This document shows positions 7,401-7,434 of a DNA stretch of 7,434 nucleotides, piece by piece. The position numbers and the translations under genes are program-made. This DNA is from Actinomycetes bacterium (lineage in GTDB: Bacteria; Actinomycetota; Acidimicrobiia; Acidimicrobiales; Acidimicrobiaceae). Positions within the stretch are counted from its first letter, which is position 1; each line of letters starts with the position of its first letter. The stretch lies in assembly GCA_021844725.1 (NCBI GenBank), contig JAKBSX010000122.1:1-7434 (forward strand). The letters are read 5' to 3'. The notes beneath the pieces are model-generated. The model ran no database searches. It saw nothing but the letters and a program-made list of their open reading frames with translations, and was not told the origin of the DNA.

Positions 7401-7434
7401 CGGCGAAATCATAGAGTAGCAAACACTTTGGGAA
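4408..7434 (-). CDS. kgd: Multifunctional 2-oxoglutarate dehydrogenase E1/E2 (Kgd), 5' end missing
   Basis: This is the thiamine-diphosphate E1 of 2-oxoglutarate dehydrogenase fused to an E2-like succinyltransferase domain, as in mycobacterial Kgd. It decarboxylates 2-oxoglutarate in the TCA cycle. Counting from TTG 7422, residues about 5-110 are the end of the E2 catalytic domain, with TVSLTNPGTIGT and the DHRVIQG motif (catalytic His72). E1 begins near VQTLINNYRVRGHLMADLDPLG (134-155). It carries HRGRLNVL (301-308), the ThDP segment from GDAAFAGQG (400) to NNQVGF (433), FEYGY and HGYEGQGPEHSS (about 715-780), and EEPENMGAW (935-943). The E1 part is complete, free of frameshifts and ends at TAA 4408-4410. 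Mycobacterial Kgd is about 1230 residues, so some 230 N-terminal residues are absent. The frame stays open to the edge, but TTG 7422 is not a true start: bases 7407-7434 duplicate 3661-3688 in reverse, and the encoded FPKCLLLY is not the usual lead-in to DFAGATVSLTNPG. Confidence 0.95.
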   Translation of the reverse strand, partial: FPKCLLLYDFAGATVSLTNPGTIGTEHSIPRLMPGQGVIVGVGSLGYSAELASADPAVLAEFGVSKSVTITSTYDHRVIQGAWSGLFLARIYELLTGKHGFYEDIFNALGVLYPPVEWQTDSSGGDSELSKMTKQVHVQTLINNYRVRGHLMADLDPLGLMKPIFPKELDPFNYGLTLWDLDRVFFADGLAGRSKLTLSKILSILRDTYCQTIGYEYMHIQDPDQKKWIQSHVEGVVGELSNDEKRHILSRLNAAEAFERFLHTRYIGQKRFGLEGAEAAVAFIDEVIQQCADNEFEEAVIGMAHRGRLNVLANIVGKSYGQIFKEFEGNLDPSTVQGSGDVKYHKGAVGRFVSRSGNELAVSLASNPSHLEAVDPVVEGMARAKQDIIRDRVNFPVLSILVHGDAAFAGQGVVAETLNLSQLGGYRTGGTIHLVINNQVGFTTNPDQARSSTYATDVAKMIQAPILHVNGDDPEAVVKVARLAFEFRQQFKKDVVIDMVCYRRFGHNEGDEPSYTQPQMYEIIDAKRSVRKLYTESLVSRGDLTLEEAEKALDDFLDRLQVALDETRSHSAPNPTSLPPAPPKNVPLEKVATGVSKDALERISAQIHTWPEGFTVHPKLLRQLESRKSLFESGQIDWSLGEALAFGTLLLEGVDVRFAGQDSRRGTFSHRHAALIDYKTGENYVPLEELSAGDAKTGSGLPMGRFMIYDSLLSEYAALGFEYGYSVVRKEALVCWEAQFGDFSNGAQIIIDQFIVAAEDKWDQRSGLVMLLPHGYEGQGPEHSSGRIERFLQLCAGSNIAVVNPTTSAQFFHLMRAQVKRTHQRPLVVFTPKSLLRARQSRSSVDELVSGSFQEVIDDALITAKGNVIDPSSVRRVVLCSGKVAYDAITKRDQIIDDEEQGEISAIVRVEQLYPWPGDELAAVLGRYTNAREVVWLQEEPENMGAWSFCHGQLHALLRQNFVLRHVSRVPAGSPATGSAAMHTLELGDLMYRALTLKVDEVTTGSEH
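7407..7434. repeat. Edge arm of the 28-base inverted repeat
   Basis: This is an exact reverse complement of 3661-3688, running into the window edge, so the full length is unknown. It replaces the expected kgd sequence upstream of the DFAG codons. GATT at the inner end fits both partners, which suggests a microhomology join. Confidence 0.93.

Noticed and set aside
7420..7422. TTG as the start codon of kgd
   Set aside because: It falls inside the 28-base inverted duplication and in mid-domain of E2. The real gene must start well upstream of this point.
1..7434. tRNA, rRNA, CRISPR array or phage genes
   Set aside because: No cloverleaf-like sequence, no regularly spaced repeats and no phage-type proteins were seen on either strand.

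Overview
The window looks like a fragment of an actinobacterial genome of moderate base composition (near 50% G+C by eye, not computed). The main pointer is the long minus-strand gene at 4408-7434. It fuses the end of an E2 succinyltransferase domain to a complete 2-oxoglutarate dehydrogenase E1 domain, the Kgd architecture known from Actinobacteria. The moderate G+C and the Ser/Thr-rich exported protein would fit Acidimicrobiia, but that is a guess.

Layout, left to right. A carboxymuconolactone-decarboxylase/AhpD-like gene runs off the left edge on the minus strand (start codon at 463). About 300 bases of divergent promoter DNA follow. Next is a plus-strand molybdenum hydroxylase large subunit (xanthine dehydrogenase / form II CoxL family), cut short near base 2730. 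Its tail is joined out of frame to a second, plus-strand copy of the 3' part of the AhpD-like gene (2730-3011). Then come three minus-strand genes: a DoxX-type four-helix membrane protein (3177-3641), an exported protein with a Ser/Thr-rich linker (3676-4236), and kgd (4408-7434). kgd is transcribed first of the three and a hairpin lies behind its stop. Kgd serves the TCA cycle. The DoxX and AhpD-like proteins suggest membrane-redox or peroxide functions. No shared pathway can be shown from this sequence.

The most notable structure is a pair of perfect inverted duplications, each with one arm exactly at a window edge. Bases 1-121 are the reverse complement of 2730-2850. Bases 7407-7434 are the reverse complement of 3661-3688. 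Each internal end falls inside a conserved gene that stops making sense at that point: the molybdenum hydroxylase loses its C-terminus, and Kgd loses the normal lead-in to its DFAG(A/T)TVSLTNPG segment. The simplest reading is that the contig carries inverted chimeric joins, such as multiple-displacement-amplification chimeras or assembly fold-backs. On that reading the true order, in reverse orientation, is kgd > exported protein > doxX, then the AhpD-like gene on the opposite strand, then the divergent molybdenum hydroxylase. Joining the two parts of the AhpD-like gene gives an intact 207-residue protein. A natural inversion or invertible segment cannot be excluded without reads. I found no convincing novel defence, mobile or RNA system.
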